Shown: positions 23,380-33,302 of the stretch, piece after piece
Numbering within the stretch: position 1 is the first letter of the stretch
Layout of the letters: each line of letters starts with the position of its first letter
From: Diabrotica undecimpunctata
Lineage: Eukaryota; Arthropoda; Insecta; Coleoptera; Chrysomelidae
Direction of reading: 5' to 3'
Assembly (NCBI RefSeq): GCF_040954645.1
Contig: NC_092804.1
Span: 41,445,753 to 41,509,752 of the forward strand
Length of the DNA stretch: 64,000 nucleotides
The notes under the pieces: model-generated
Database searches by the model: none
Seen by the model: the letters and a program-made list of their open reading frames with translations, nothing else
Told to the model about the DNA's origin: nothing
Program-made: the position numbers and the translations under genes

Positions 23380-24480
23380 TATAAATATTTGGGTATTATA
23401 CTTGACACAACATACTATGGTCCAGTCATATAATGTTACCTAATATGCAAAAGCTAGAAAGGTTTAATTTGTTTAAGTGCAAAACAAATCGAAGTTGTGG
23501 CGCAACTCCTAGTATACTTTCAATGTTCTATAGAGTCTATGTGCAGTTCATAATTTACTACAGATGTTGTTTATATGGTTCTTCAAGTAATACCAACCAA
23601 ACAAAAATCGACAAAGTTCAATGTAAATGTCTTAGAACTTGCATCGGTCAGAAGATGTTCTCAAGTGTAATACTTGCAGAATAAATTTGCGCCGTCAGTT
23701 ATTATCGCAAAAATATTTGAGAGAACTAAAAGCCCGGGACTTAAACATGATCAACGCATTAAGTGCTATTGTGAAAAAAGACATAACAAACCGATATTGA
23801 GAGCTAAAAAATTCTCCACCGATCGCAGAAGCATTTACCGAGTTCAATGGAGTCCAAAATTTGTTTGGTAGTAACAAATTACAATACATGTACACGTACA
23901 CCATACCTTTTAAATCATTAATAAAAAAACGCAGAATCATAATTCCAAAGTATACTGAGTCTCATCAAATAAATGACATCCAAAATCCGTTCTAGGTGAT
24001 TTTTATAACAAAACTCTTTCTTAAATTTACAGTTGGATCTATAATGTTATATAAATTACCATTTGTTTGTAGCATTTATTCTTCCGAGATTTTTGCAATT
24101 ATTAAGGGTGTTACCTGGTTAACATCCAAAAACATACACGGAGGAGTAATATTAACAGATTCTAATATGGGATAATATGGGATAATATTGTTGAAAACTC
24201 GCAAAGTACGTGTTTCCAGACACATTCCACTTTACCACTCCCACCCCAATACATATCTAATTGCTTGACAACCAAATTCTTCTCGGCAAGTGTATTTCGC
24301 CTATAAACGAATCATGTTTGATACGTCTCGCATTTATTTAAACTTCACAAATTACCGAAAGTTGTGATATAAGTTCTTACGGAGATCTTAACCATATTTT
24401 CTTTGGCTGCTACAAATATTTATAAACACATATTAGTTTTTGTCAAGTCTATCACACATCTTGTCAACTGCTAAGAGAGA
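23380..24480 (+). pseudogene. LINE ORF2 C-terminal half with RNase H (I/Jockey-like)
   Basis: In order: a thumb segment KYKYLGIILD (about 23380), SILSMFYRVYVQFIIYYRCC and LYGSSSNTN. After a frameshift near 23685 comes NLRRQLLSQKYLRELKARDL. An RNase H segment follows at about 24050-24170 (IYSSEIFAIIKGVTWL and ILTDSN, holding a Glu and an Asp of the catalytic set). A zinc-knuckle-like end GDLNHIFFGCYKYL lies at about 24381-24425. The order thumb, RNase H, then CCHC-like end is that of I-type and related LINEs. Stops and shifts are frequent, and the palm and endonuclease are absent. Confidence 0.65.
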
Positions 24481-25620
24481 AACCTTATGGCCCCTCTTCA
24501 TAATCGGCGATTACAGACAAGTAAGAGTGAGCAGGTGAGCACGATTGTGTAGAGGGCATACTCGACTATTCCTGCCCACCAGACACATCAAAGGAAATCG
24601 CTAGCAGGACGATTGTACCGATAATAGACGATCATACGATCAGTCATCATCGCCGATAGTGTAGTGTACACATTAGAATTGCTAATAAACGTTAATAAAG
24701 CCGCAAAAGTAGAAACATACATTTAAAAACATGCATATACGTCATTAGCAGCGTATTTTATTTCAAAAATAAATGGACAAAATAAAATTTTTGTCCAAAA
24801 ATTAATTACTACAAAATATTATTTGAATTAAAAATATTTGCGGCCACTGTTTGACTGGCAACCTATTATCAATATATTATCCTAATTTTAAATGCATGTG
24901 GGATCTTTTACTATATGTAATCGTTTTTGTAGACGCCTTTCCAGGTAGAAATATCTACAATTGTCAAAGTAACGCTTGTGCGTCTCTTATTTTTATTTCC
25001 ATTGGTCTCTATCTCGTCGTCCCGATGGGCCAGTATCAATTTTTTGGTTCTCCAATCGCCGAATACTAAGCTATTACGGGCCAAATACAAACACGTCGAT
25101 TGAAAATTCCCCATGACGACCCATATAAAATGGGATTGAGTTTTGTTGATTTTAACCCGCGCCAGATTTTTCTGTCAGTGTGTTTGGATAAATATAAATT
25201 GAACCGATTGAAATTTTCATAAAATGTTTTTCGATCGGATGCGTCCAACAATATTTTCAATTGCGGCAAATGCAGTACGTTAGCTTTACTGAAAAAAAAT
25301 TAGCAATAAATTTGAAATTAAAAAAGTTTGTAGGTGGGTAAACTACACATAATATAACCATAGATGAACAATTTTCCTAAATACATCCAATTTGTAAAAC
25401 TTTATTTAACAAATTGTATTTCCTTTTACACGGTTTTTTTTATTTAACAAAACTGCTTTTTATTCAAACAACTGTTAATAAAAAATCTAACATTCTCTGT
25501 TATTCAAAACTAAATACAACAATATGAGGAGGATATTAGTTTTACTAAAAACAATGATATAAAGTTGCATAACTGACAAAGCAGCTTTTACATCAGTAAA
25601 TGAAAACACAATACACATTT
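24481..25620. other. Stretch without recognised feature before the I-like LINE
   Basis: 24500-24680 and 24930-25270 are less AT-rich than their surroundings, but no protein family, splice pattern or repeat pair can be supported. The 5'-GTTTATAAAG at 25621-25630 is the target duplication of the LINE that follows. Confidence 0.35.
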
Positions 25621-25765
25621 GTTTATAAAGTTTTTTTTTTTTTTTTACCGCATCAACCCCTAGGGTTATTAGCGGGTGGTATATCTTTATTTTAGAAAAG
25701 TTACATTTAGTATATTATTAAAATTTACATAACAGTTTTGTAAAATACAAACATTTTATGTTATG

Positions 25766-28700
25766 TTACAGTTTGTTATACAGTTTACAATTTTTGATAA
25801 AATTTATTGTATTGCTGATGTCTTCTTTTAGAGTTTCTTTCAAATTGTGTTTTAGTTTTGCTGTCGATCTTGCTGTTGAGTACACTGGACAGTCTATCAT
25901 TATATGTTGCACTGAAAATGGTATTTGACAGATGTGGCAAATCGGCTGAGGGTCCTTGGAGATGATGTATCCATGTGTAAATTTTGTATGACCTAGCCGC
26001 AGTCTGTTAATAACTACTTGGTCATGTCTTTTAGCTGGGAGCGGTAGTAAAGCAGAAGTAACATCTGGTTTGATACTTTTTAATTTTGCTTCTGTTTGGT
26101 TCCATTTTACTTGCCAGATTTTGTTCATGTAAGTTTTTATTAATGTTTTTTGGTCTAAAATTGGTATGTTTTGCATAATAGGAATTGTCATGTTATTGAT
26201 AGTTTCTGTTGCTGCTTTATCAGCTGCTTCATTACCCTTTATCCCAACATGGGATGGTACCCATAAAAATGTTATGTTTTTACCACATGTTTGGGCATTG
26301 TATAGCATGTCTTTTATTAATGCTAAATTGGCATGAGTAGGATACATCTGCTTGACACCATTTAAGGCACTTAGAGAATCTGATATAATAAGAAAGTTTG
26401 TATCAATGCTGGTACATTGGTTCAGTGCGTTGAAGATTGCCTGCAGTTCTCCAGTATATATGCTACACTCCTTGGCTAGACGGGTGACAGAGGTGTTGTC
26501 TTCAAAAATAGCTGCAGCAGCTACACCATTACTGCTTTTAGAGGCATCAGTAAAAATTAGTTTGAAATCAGGGTATCTGGAGATGGTAGACCGGAATTGT
26601 TGTTGTATTTCAGAAGGATTGTGTGAATGTTTGGGATAGTTAAGTAAGGTAAAATCTACTTTTGGTATTTGAACTTTCCAGGGAGGAGACTGGCATCTGT
26701 TTGTAGAAGTGGCTCTCAATTGATGTATATCGAATTCAAATCGATTTATTCGTTCATTGAAAGGTAAGTTTCTAGGGCAATAATTTGAGTACAGATTTGG
26801 AGGGTTGCTCCTTATTAGGCTTGTTATAAACGGGTTTTCCTTTGCACTGAGATATTTAGTAGCACAACACATTGAAAAATATTGTCTTCTGAGAGTTAAT
26901 GGCGGTTCTCCTGCTAGGACTTGAAGGCTGCTAATTGGCGTGGTTCTGAAAGCTCCGAAAACTATGCGTAATGCTGTGGATTGGATGATGTCCAGTTTGT
27001 TCATTTGAGTTTTAGTAGCAGTTTCGTAGCATATACATCCATAATCTAGTTTGCTTCTAATTAGAGCTTGATATAATCGCAGAAGAATAGTTGTGTCTGC
27101 GCCCCATTTGTGATTGGAAAGAACTTTTAGAAGATTAATTCTCTGTTGGCATGATTTAATTAGTTCATTTATGTGCAATGTCCATTTTAGTTGAGAGTCG
27201 AATGTCATTCCCAAAAATTTGATTTCGTTGATTGTTATAAGAGTATTTCCGTTAAGTTTTAAATTTAAGTGGTGTTGTGTTTTTCTTTTGTCAAATATTA
27301 TTACTTTAGTTTTTTCGGTTGAAAATCTCAAGCCTATATCTAAAGACCACCCTTCTAATTTATTTAGTGTATTTTGTAATATTGATGCAGCTGATTTTAG
27401 GTTTTTACTTCTCATATATATTACAAGATCATCGGCGTAAAGGTTTGCTTTTACTGGAAGCATAAAATGGTTAGATACGTTGTTGATTGCTATTAAGAAT
27501 AGCAGGGGGCTTAATACAGATCCTTGAGGGATACCATTTTCCAGTGATTTCTTAGTTGACATGACACCGTTTGTTTTAACTTTTATACTTCTGTTCTCCA
27601 GGAAGTTTTTGGCGAAGGCTAGGAATTTACCATCTATTTTCCAACTCTTCATTGTTTTTAAGATGTGATATGTCCACGTGGTGTCAAATGCTTTTGTGAT
27701 GTCAAAGAAAATTGCTATTAATTTTTGTTTATGTATAAAAGCTTCGTGTATTTCAGATTCTAATGCTATAATGTTATCTATTGTAGACCGTTCTGATCGA
27801 TACCCACTTTGGATGGATGTAAGGAGATTTTTCTTTTCTAAGTACCATTTTAATCTTTTGCTTAGAATTTTTTCCATTATTTTACAGATGCTACAGGTAA
27901 GAGATATTGGTCGATACGAAGAAGATAAGTTTATTGGTTTATTGTCTTTTAAAAATGGTATTATAATTGCTTCGAGCCAGAGAGATGGAAATTTATGGGT
28001 CGAATAAATTTTGTTGTAGATCTCTACTAAAGTAACCTTCGCGCTTATAGGTAGTTTTTCTATGAAAACTGGTGGTATGTCATCAGGTCCAGGTGAGGTA
28101 TTTTTAAGGTTATTAAGACTTTCATTTAATTCATCAAGTGTTATGGAAGTGTTTAGTGGATCAGCAGTATCTTCTATATTAATTTTTGATGCTTCTGTTC
28201 TTTCTTTGTGTTCTAAGAAATTTGGGTGGTACTGCTGATTGCTTGAATACAACTGATAGTGTTCTACTAAAATTTCTGAGATTTCGTGTTTGTCTGAAGT
28301 TGTTAGATCATTTGTAGTGATTGTGTCAATGTGGTTAAATGTTTTTGAACCTTTTATTTTCCTTATTTTTTGCCATATATCCCTTATGGGCGTAGACGAG
28401 TCAATTGACGACACGTAATTGGTCCAGCTCTCTTTTTTTGCTTGTTTTATTAAAAATCTAGATCTGGCCCTTAAAGATCTAAAATTGTTTAAGTTATTAG
28501 GTGTGTTAAACTTTTTGTATATATTAAAAGCATGTTTTGTTTGCTTTAAAGCGGATGCGATTTCAGTGTTCCACCAAGGAAGAGGAGCTTTTGTGATATT
28601 TTTGGTTTTTCCTATAGAATCTCTGGCTGCGTCTAAAATTATACCATTGAAAGATGATAGAGTAGTGTCTATATTATCTGATATAACGAGATTTGGTATA

Positions 28701-29485
28701 CGTATGCTTACTAAGTTCGAGTATTTTTCCCAATCGGCTGACTTTAATTTCCAAGTTTCATATGGTGTTGTACAGGTTTTTTCATCTTTGTCATGAGTAA
28801 TTATTATCGGAAAATGATCACTGTCGTATAGGTGGTCCAATGTATTCCACTGTAAAAATGGAGCTAAAGTTGAATCACTGATAGATAAGTCTATGGAGGA
28901 AAAAGTGCCATTATGTGCATTGAATCTAGTAGGTGCTCCTGTGTTTAATAAAACTAGTTTTATGTTATTAATTGCTTCTAATAATATTCGTCCATTTTTA
29001 TCTGTTCTTTGTGATCCCCATGCGATGTTGTGACAGTTTGTGTCACCCAAAATTAATTTTGGAGATGGAATTTGTTTAATTACATTTTGAAGTTCTAATA
29101 GAGTAGTTTCGTCAGGATGTGGTAAATATACGTTGCATATGTTGATTTTAAAATGATGTATTACCGAAACTGCTACTGCTTCCAGATTTGTATTTAACGG
29201 AATTTCTTGGGATTGGATGGTTGAATGTATAAAAATTCCGACTCCACCACTGGATATTTGCTGTACTGCTCGATTTTTTGTATAGGGCATATAATTTTTT
29301 AGTTTTGCTTGATTGTTGGAAAGACAAGTTTCTTGAAGACATATTATTAGTGGTGACAGTTCATTGATTAGCATTTTAATGTTTTCAATGTGGCTATAAT
29401 AGCCATTCAAGTTCCATTGAAGAATGAATATAATTGGACTATTGAGATAAATCGTAGTCGCTTTCTTCAGTGAGGGAAGATTCAT
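25766..29485 (-). CDS. I-like LINE ORF2: APE endonuclease, reverse transcriptase, RNase H
   Basis: The protein has 1239 residues and is uninterrupted. Residues ~20-230 form an exonuclease-endonuclease-phosphatase-type endonuclease: WNLNG (24-28), QET with Glu 52, GDTNCHNIAWG (147-157), and SDHFP (222-226) with the conserved Asp-His. Residues ~460-770 form the reverse transcriptase: SPGPDDIPP, SYRPISLT, FFDITKAFD (593-601), GIPQGSVLSPLLF, YADD (683-686) and KFLGM. RNase H follows at ~975-1095 with Asp 980, Glu 1013, Asp 1036, His 1079 and Asp 1089 in place. A C-terminal CCHC-type motif uses Cys 1183, Cys 1186, His 1194 and Cys 1199. All catalytic residues I can check are present. It overlaps ORF1 by 47 bp in another frame, so it needs reinitiation or frameshifting. 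The start is the first Met ahead of the endonuclease. RNase H and domain order favour the I group over Jockey. Confidence 0.95.
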   Translation of the reverse strand: MNLPSLKKATTIYLNSPIIFILQWNLNGYYSHIENIKMLINELSPLIICLQETCLSNNQAKLKNYMPYTKNRAVQQISSGGVGIFIHSTIQSQEIPLNTNLEAVAVSVIHHFKINICNVYLPHPDETTLLELQNVIKQIPSPKLILGDTNCHNIAWGSQRTDKNGRILLEAINNIKLVLLNTGAPTRFNAHNGTFSSIDLSISDSTLAPFLQWNTLDHLYDSDHFPIIITHDKDEKTCTTPYETWKLKSADWEKYSNLVSIRIPNLVISDNIDTTLSSFNGIILDAARDSIGKTKNITKAPLPWWNTEIASALKQTKHAFNIYKKFNTPNNLNNFRSLRARSRFLIKQAKKESWTNYVSSIDSSTPIRDIWQKIRKIKGSKTFNHIDTITTNDLTTSDKHEISEILVEHYQLYSSNQQYHPNFLEHKERTEASKINIEDTADPLNTSITLDELNESLNNLKNTSPGPDDIPPVFIEKLPISAKVTLVEIYNKIYSTHKFPSLWLEAIIIPFLKDNKPINLSSSYRPISLTCSICKIMEKILSKRLKWYLEKKNLLTSIQSGYRSERSTIDNIIALESEIHEAFIHKQKLIAIFFDITKAFDTTWTYHILKTMKSWKIDGKFLAFAKNFLENRSIKVKTNGVMSTKKSLENGIPQGSVLSPLLFLIAINNVSNHFMLPVKANLYADDLVIYMRSKNLKSAASILQNTLNKLEGWSLDIGLRFSTEKTKVIIFDKRKTQHHLNLKLNGNTLITINEIKFLGMTFDSQLKWTLHINELIKSCQQRINLLKVLSNHKWGADTTILLRLYQALIRSKLDYGCICYETATKTQMNKLDIIQSTALRIVFGAFRTTPISSLQVLAGEPPLTLRRQYFSMCCATKYLSAKENPFITSLIRSNPPNLYSNYCPRNLPFNERINRFEFDIHQLRATSTNRCQSPPWKVQIPKVDFTLLNYPKHSHNPSEIQQQFRSTISRYPDFKLIFTDASKSSNGVAAAAIFEDNTSVTRLAKECSIYTGELQAIFNALNQCTSIDTNFLIISDSLSALNGVKQMYPTHANLALIKDMLYNAQTCGKNITFLWVPSHVGIKGNEAADKAATETINNMTIPIMQNIPILDQKTLIKTYMNKIWQVKWNQTEAKLKSIKPDVTSALLPLPAKRHDQVVINRLRLGHTKFTHGYIISKDPQPICHICQIPFSVQHIMIDCPVYSTARSTAKLKHNLKETLKEDISNTINFIKNCKLYNKL

Positions 29486-30692
29486 TTGTTGGATTTATTT
29501 TCTTTATAATTCTTGTGATATTATTTTTCATGCGTCTATCATTTAATTTTGAGTGAACCATTTTTAATAAGGTGTATAAGCCGTCAAAATCTTCTGTATA
29601 GTTTTTAGCTGTGACTTCAGGAAATTTTGATCCTATTGCGTTTATCACGAAGTCGCATAATTCAGAGAAATTTAGCGTATATGAAGGAGATGCTGTCATT
29701 AAAATGTTTTCAATTGGTTTTAATGTGGCTTCGACATCTAAAGCCTTTTTCTTTTTTTTGTGTGCGGATTTTTTTGGAGTTATGAAAGTTTCGTTTAGGT
29801 TTTTAGTTTCTGAGATTTCAGGAGAGGTTGAAATTTGCCTTTTTGCTTGATTGGTTGTTTTACTATTATTGCTGTTAGCTTTAGTTGAAGGTATGCTGTG
29901 TACTATAAGCGAATCATTTGTCGTTGGGATATCTGCAGAAATAGGGTTGAAACAGTTGGTTGTATCATCTGAAATATTTGTTGCTGAATTATTCTGATTT
30001 ATTTCCATGAGTTCGAGTTCTGAGGTATAAGGATCTTTAAGTGTTTCTGTACCAGTTGATGTTGATGTGCAGTTTTCTTCTTTGTGGCCAGTAGTATTAC
30101 ATCTAGAGCAATTTAAACCATCTAGGGATAGGAAGATTCTGTAAGGAGTGTTGTCATAGGTTATTAAGATTGTATTTGGAATTGGTTTGGTGATTATCGG
30201 AGAGACAAATATTTGCCGCCTAAAGCTTAAGACATGACTATACTCAGACTCGGGCATGCCAACTTTTAAAAACGTTAATTTGGATACTGCAGTTATTTCT
30301 AGTTGTTTCAGTTCTTCTTCTAAAATACTGTTCGGAATGCTGGGGCAGATGTTTGATATTACTAGTCTCCTTGCTGGCGTAATAAGTCTTCGAATTTCTA
30401 TCTCATTGCCTTGGATGAGTACTGTTTTATGGTTGTTTAGTAAGGTATCTACTATGCTAGTATTGTTCAAGTAAATACAAATTCTGTTGTTAGCTATTCG
30501 TGATGCAAAGATAACATTTTTTGGTGTGAGTAGAGACCCTATGGCTACTATGTATTCATGTATTTTAATACCTTGGATAGCTGACAGAATAATGGCTTGT
30601 TCTTTTGAAGGAAAATTGAAGTTGCTTACTGCATTGGAGTATGTCGATGTTGATGATGTAGTAGGTATACTAATATTTTCAGAATTATCCAT
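29439..30692 (-). CDS. I-like LINE ORF1: Gag-like nucleic-acid-binding protein
   Basis: The protein has 417 residues and is uninterrupted. A Ser/Thr-rich start is followed by a ~150-residue globular part (FPSKEQAIILSAIQGIKIHE, then ITPARRLVISNICPSIP) and FRRQIFVSPII. One CCHC zinc knuckle follows: Cys 195, Cys 198, His 203, Cys 208. The last half is polar, low in complexity and rich in Asn/Thr/Ser, with a short KKSAHKKKKK basic run. Such proteins coat LINE RNA in a cytoplasmic particle and act as nucleic-acid chaperones. Most LINE Gag-like proteins have two or three knuckles; here I see one. The same layout and wording recur at 63096-64000. Its stop lies 47 bp inside ORF2. Confidence 0.93.
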   Translation of the reverse strand: MDNSENISIPTTSSTSTYSNAVSNFNFPSKEQAIILSAIQGIKIHEYIVAIGSLLTPKNVIFASRIANNRICIYLNNTSIVDTLLNNHKTVLIQGNEIEIRRLITPARRLVISNICPSIPNSILEEELKQLEITAVSKLTFLKVGMPESEYSHVLSFRRQIFVSPIITKPIPNTILITYDNTPYRIFLSLDGLNCSRCNTTGHKEENCTSTSTGTETLKDPYTSELELMEINQNNSATNISDDTTNCFNPISADIPTTNDSLIVHSIPSTKANSNNSKTTNQAKRQISTSPEISETKNLNETFITPKKSAHKKKKKALDVEATLKPIENILMTASPSYTLNFSELCDFVINAIGSKFPEVTAKNYTEDFDGLYTLLKMVHSKLNDRRMKNNITRIIKKINPTNESSLTEESDYDLSQ

Positions 30693-31033
30693 TTTTAATT
30701 TTTGTTTTCTTCATTTGATAAAATTTTTCTAGAGCCGGTCTTGTATCGGCTAATTAGTTCGACTTGTGGAAGTTGCCAAAAAACCAGAGACTGGATTAAT
30801 TGATGTGTTGTATTGAATTAAGGGTTATGTATAATATTTAATAATATTGAATTTGTATTAAATTGGTAATGTACTCACAGTTTATTTTTTGTGTGAAGAA
30901 ACTTTGTTGTTTAAATACTCTATTTAGCTAACAATATTTTAAACGCAGGGTTGGAATCTCGAATTAAACTTTAAAATGTGGAGAAACTTTAAAATGTGTA
31001 ACCACACTTTGACAGTTATTTGACACTTTTTCC
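30693..31033 (-). promoter_or_regulatory. 5' leader and probable internal promoter region of the I-like LINE
   Basis: About 341 bases separate the ORF1 start codon from the right target duplication. Elements of this class carry a TATA-less internal promoter here. I cannot identify a specific motif, so the promoter role is inference from family behaviour. Confidence 0.4.
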
Positions 31034-31219
31034 GTTTATAAAGTTTTTTTTTTTTTTTGCAAAAATTATTTTTTATTAAAATAAATCACACCTTTATAAA
31101 CATATTGAATTAAAAAATTATTTTTTTATAACATAAAGTAGTAAACATAGTTACAGTAAATACAGTTTTCCTAAATATTTTTCTCAAGATTTAATTTGTA
31201 AAATCAAAAAGAAGAACAA

Positions 31220-33086
31220 GCTACATAGGCAAGTACATGGTGGACATGTTAATATCCAAATCAAGAATGAGTACAACTGTCTTAGGAAGTACATTAAAAT
31301 ACAAACAAAATCTGAGTATATAAAATAGCATGACACTGTAGAAACAAAGTTTTTGGTTATTTGTGAAATCCAAAAGTAGTTCCAGGGGTTTGCCCTCAGA
31401 AATTAAGTTAGACAACAATATTTACATTGGTTCTGATGGAGTTTCTAATGCTTTTGCACTATACTTTAAGTCAGTCTATAGCATCTCATCTGATATGAAG
31501 ATACCTAAGTTTCATGGTATTCTAGAGTTTGATGAAATAACTGAAGAAGGCATTAGAGCTGGTGTAAAGAAATTAAAACCAAGAAATGTACAGATAAAGA
31601 TAATCTACCTGCTTATATTTATAAGGCGTGTATTGACCAACTTGTTAAACTATTACAGGTTATATTTAATCTAGCTTTAAAAATTAATAACCTTCCTAAA
31701 AAAATAAAAAATACCATTACAGTTCCTTTTTTTAAATCTGGTAATATTAATGATATAAAAAAACATAGACCAATTAGTATTTTAAATTCTTTGGCAAAAA
31801 TATTTGAATCTATTTTATATAACAACTTATTACAACATTTTATCAAATCTTTTAATCAATATCAACATGGAGTTTTACCGGATAGATCAACACTTACATA
31901 TTTATTTTCACACAATCTGCTGCAGATGCCATAAATAATAGGAGGCAAATGGATGTAATCTTCACTGATTGTGCAAAAGCATTTGATAGGGTTGATCATG
32001 GTTCATTACTAGAAAAACTGGGCACCTTTGGCCTCTCAATTAATGCATTAACATTTTTGAATTCGTACCTAGCAGATAGAAGTCAGCAAGTTAGAGTTGG
32101 TAATTTTTTCTCAGAGGAATATTCGATAACTTCTGGAGTTCCTCAGGGCAGCAGCCTGGGACCACTCTTATTTGCTTGCTTTATAAATGATCTTCCTAGT
32201 TGTCTCAAATTTTCCACGTGTTTAATGTTTGCAGATGATTTTAAGATATTTAGAGTTGTAGAAGATCAATGTGATTGCCAACTATTATAACTAGATTTGA
32301 ATGCGGTATCTAATTGGTTTTAGATAAATAGAATGGATCTAAATGTTGAAAAGTGTTCAGTGATGGCCTTGAGACGTAACAGGAACTTAATTAAAACGGT
32401 TTGTTACTTCAATAATAGAGAATTGCCCAGAAAATCCGTTTGTAAATTTTCAGCAAAGCTTGCCCTTCAATGATCACTATCACATTGCTACTAATAAGGC
32501 TTTTAGGATGTTAGGATTTATAATTAGAAATACCAAACATTTTAAGATGATAGATAGCATAATTAAACTATATAATTCCTTGGTAAGACTACATCTTGAG
32601 TACGCTTCTGTAGTTTGGGCACCCCATGCAGAAGTAAATATAGATTTAATTGCAAAGGTACAAAAAAGGTTTTTAAGATATCTATATGTTAGAAAATATA
32701 ATTCCTATCCATACTTGGTGTCTTACCGGAGTATGCTTGAAACTTTTAAATTTGTAACACTGGAACAGAGACGGAAAATGCAAGCAATGCTACTTGTATA
32801 TTATATTGTGAATAACTTAAAATATAAAGACTTATTCTTGATCAACTATATAAAGTTTTTGGTACCTAAGATTAACTTAAGGTTAAGTCATAGAGGGCTG
32901 CTTTTTTTATTTGTGAGACAGACTGCTCGCCCATAAACAACATGATGAGGCAGTGCAATATAATACTAAAAAAATAGCTTCTATCACTTTATCTTAGCAT
33001 GTAGGTATATGTAATGTCAAAATCCCTACTTGTAATTACATTTTATTATGTAAAATATGTTTGTTGTTAAATAAATAAATAAATAA
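31220..33086 (+). pseudogene. Jockey-like LINE reverse transcriptase
   Basis: The remnant is read through several frames. It starts in the linker before the reverse transcriptase (LRKYIKIQTKSEYIK, about 31270; SSSRGLPSEIKLDNN). Then come KHRPISILNSLAKIFESILY and FTDCAKAFDRVDHGSLLEKL (31970-32030). SGVPQGSSLGPLLFACFIND and FADDFKIFR follow, with both catalytic Asp intact (about 32235). After a short deletion near 32440-32460 it continues FRMLGFIIRNTKHF, LVRLHLEYASVVWAPHAEVN and RRKMQAMLLV to the stop at 32936. The end has a TAAATAAATAAATAA tail at 33070-33086. The endonuclease is missing (5'-truncated), and no RNase H follows, which fits Jockey. Confidence 0.8.
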
Positions 33087-33302
33087 CATTTATAGGTTTG
33101 AAATAATCATAAATTTAAAAAACTGTTACTCTTTGACAGATTTATATTTAAAAATCAGTGACGCTCTTTTCTACAAAAAAAAAAATTTTTATACCTATTT
33201 AGTCTAATAAAGAAATAACTAAAAACTGATGAAACAAAAATTTTAACTCCAAAGCTATTTACCAGCAAAACCGACTGTGGCCTAAACTTGAACTTTTTTT
33301 TC

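Larger units (their letters stand above)
25631..31033 (-). mobile_element. Full-length I-like non-LTR retrotransposon with target duplication
   Basis: On the minus strand: a ~341-bp leader, ORF1 (30692-29439), ORF2 (29485-25766), a 119-nt trailer with AATAAA (minus strand, 25691-25686) and a 16-base poly(A) (T run 25631-25646). GTTTATAAAG flanks both sides (25621-25630 and 31034-31043), and at the right copy it is followed by another T run. The target duplication is therefore at least 10 bp and up to ~25 bp if the T tract is shared. That T-rich site is what target-primed reverse transcription would use. Both ORFs are uninterrupted. A decayed relative lies at 40.3-42.0 kb, and the start of a relative lies at 63.1 kb. 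This is the only complete, apparently intact autonomous element in the window. Confidence 0.92.

Noticed and set aside
27219..30732. Several 70-125-codon plus-strand frames inside the I-like LINE
   Set aside because: All lie antisense to ORF1 and ORF2 and have no motifs of their own.
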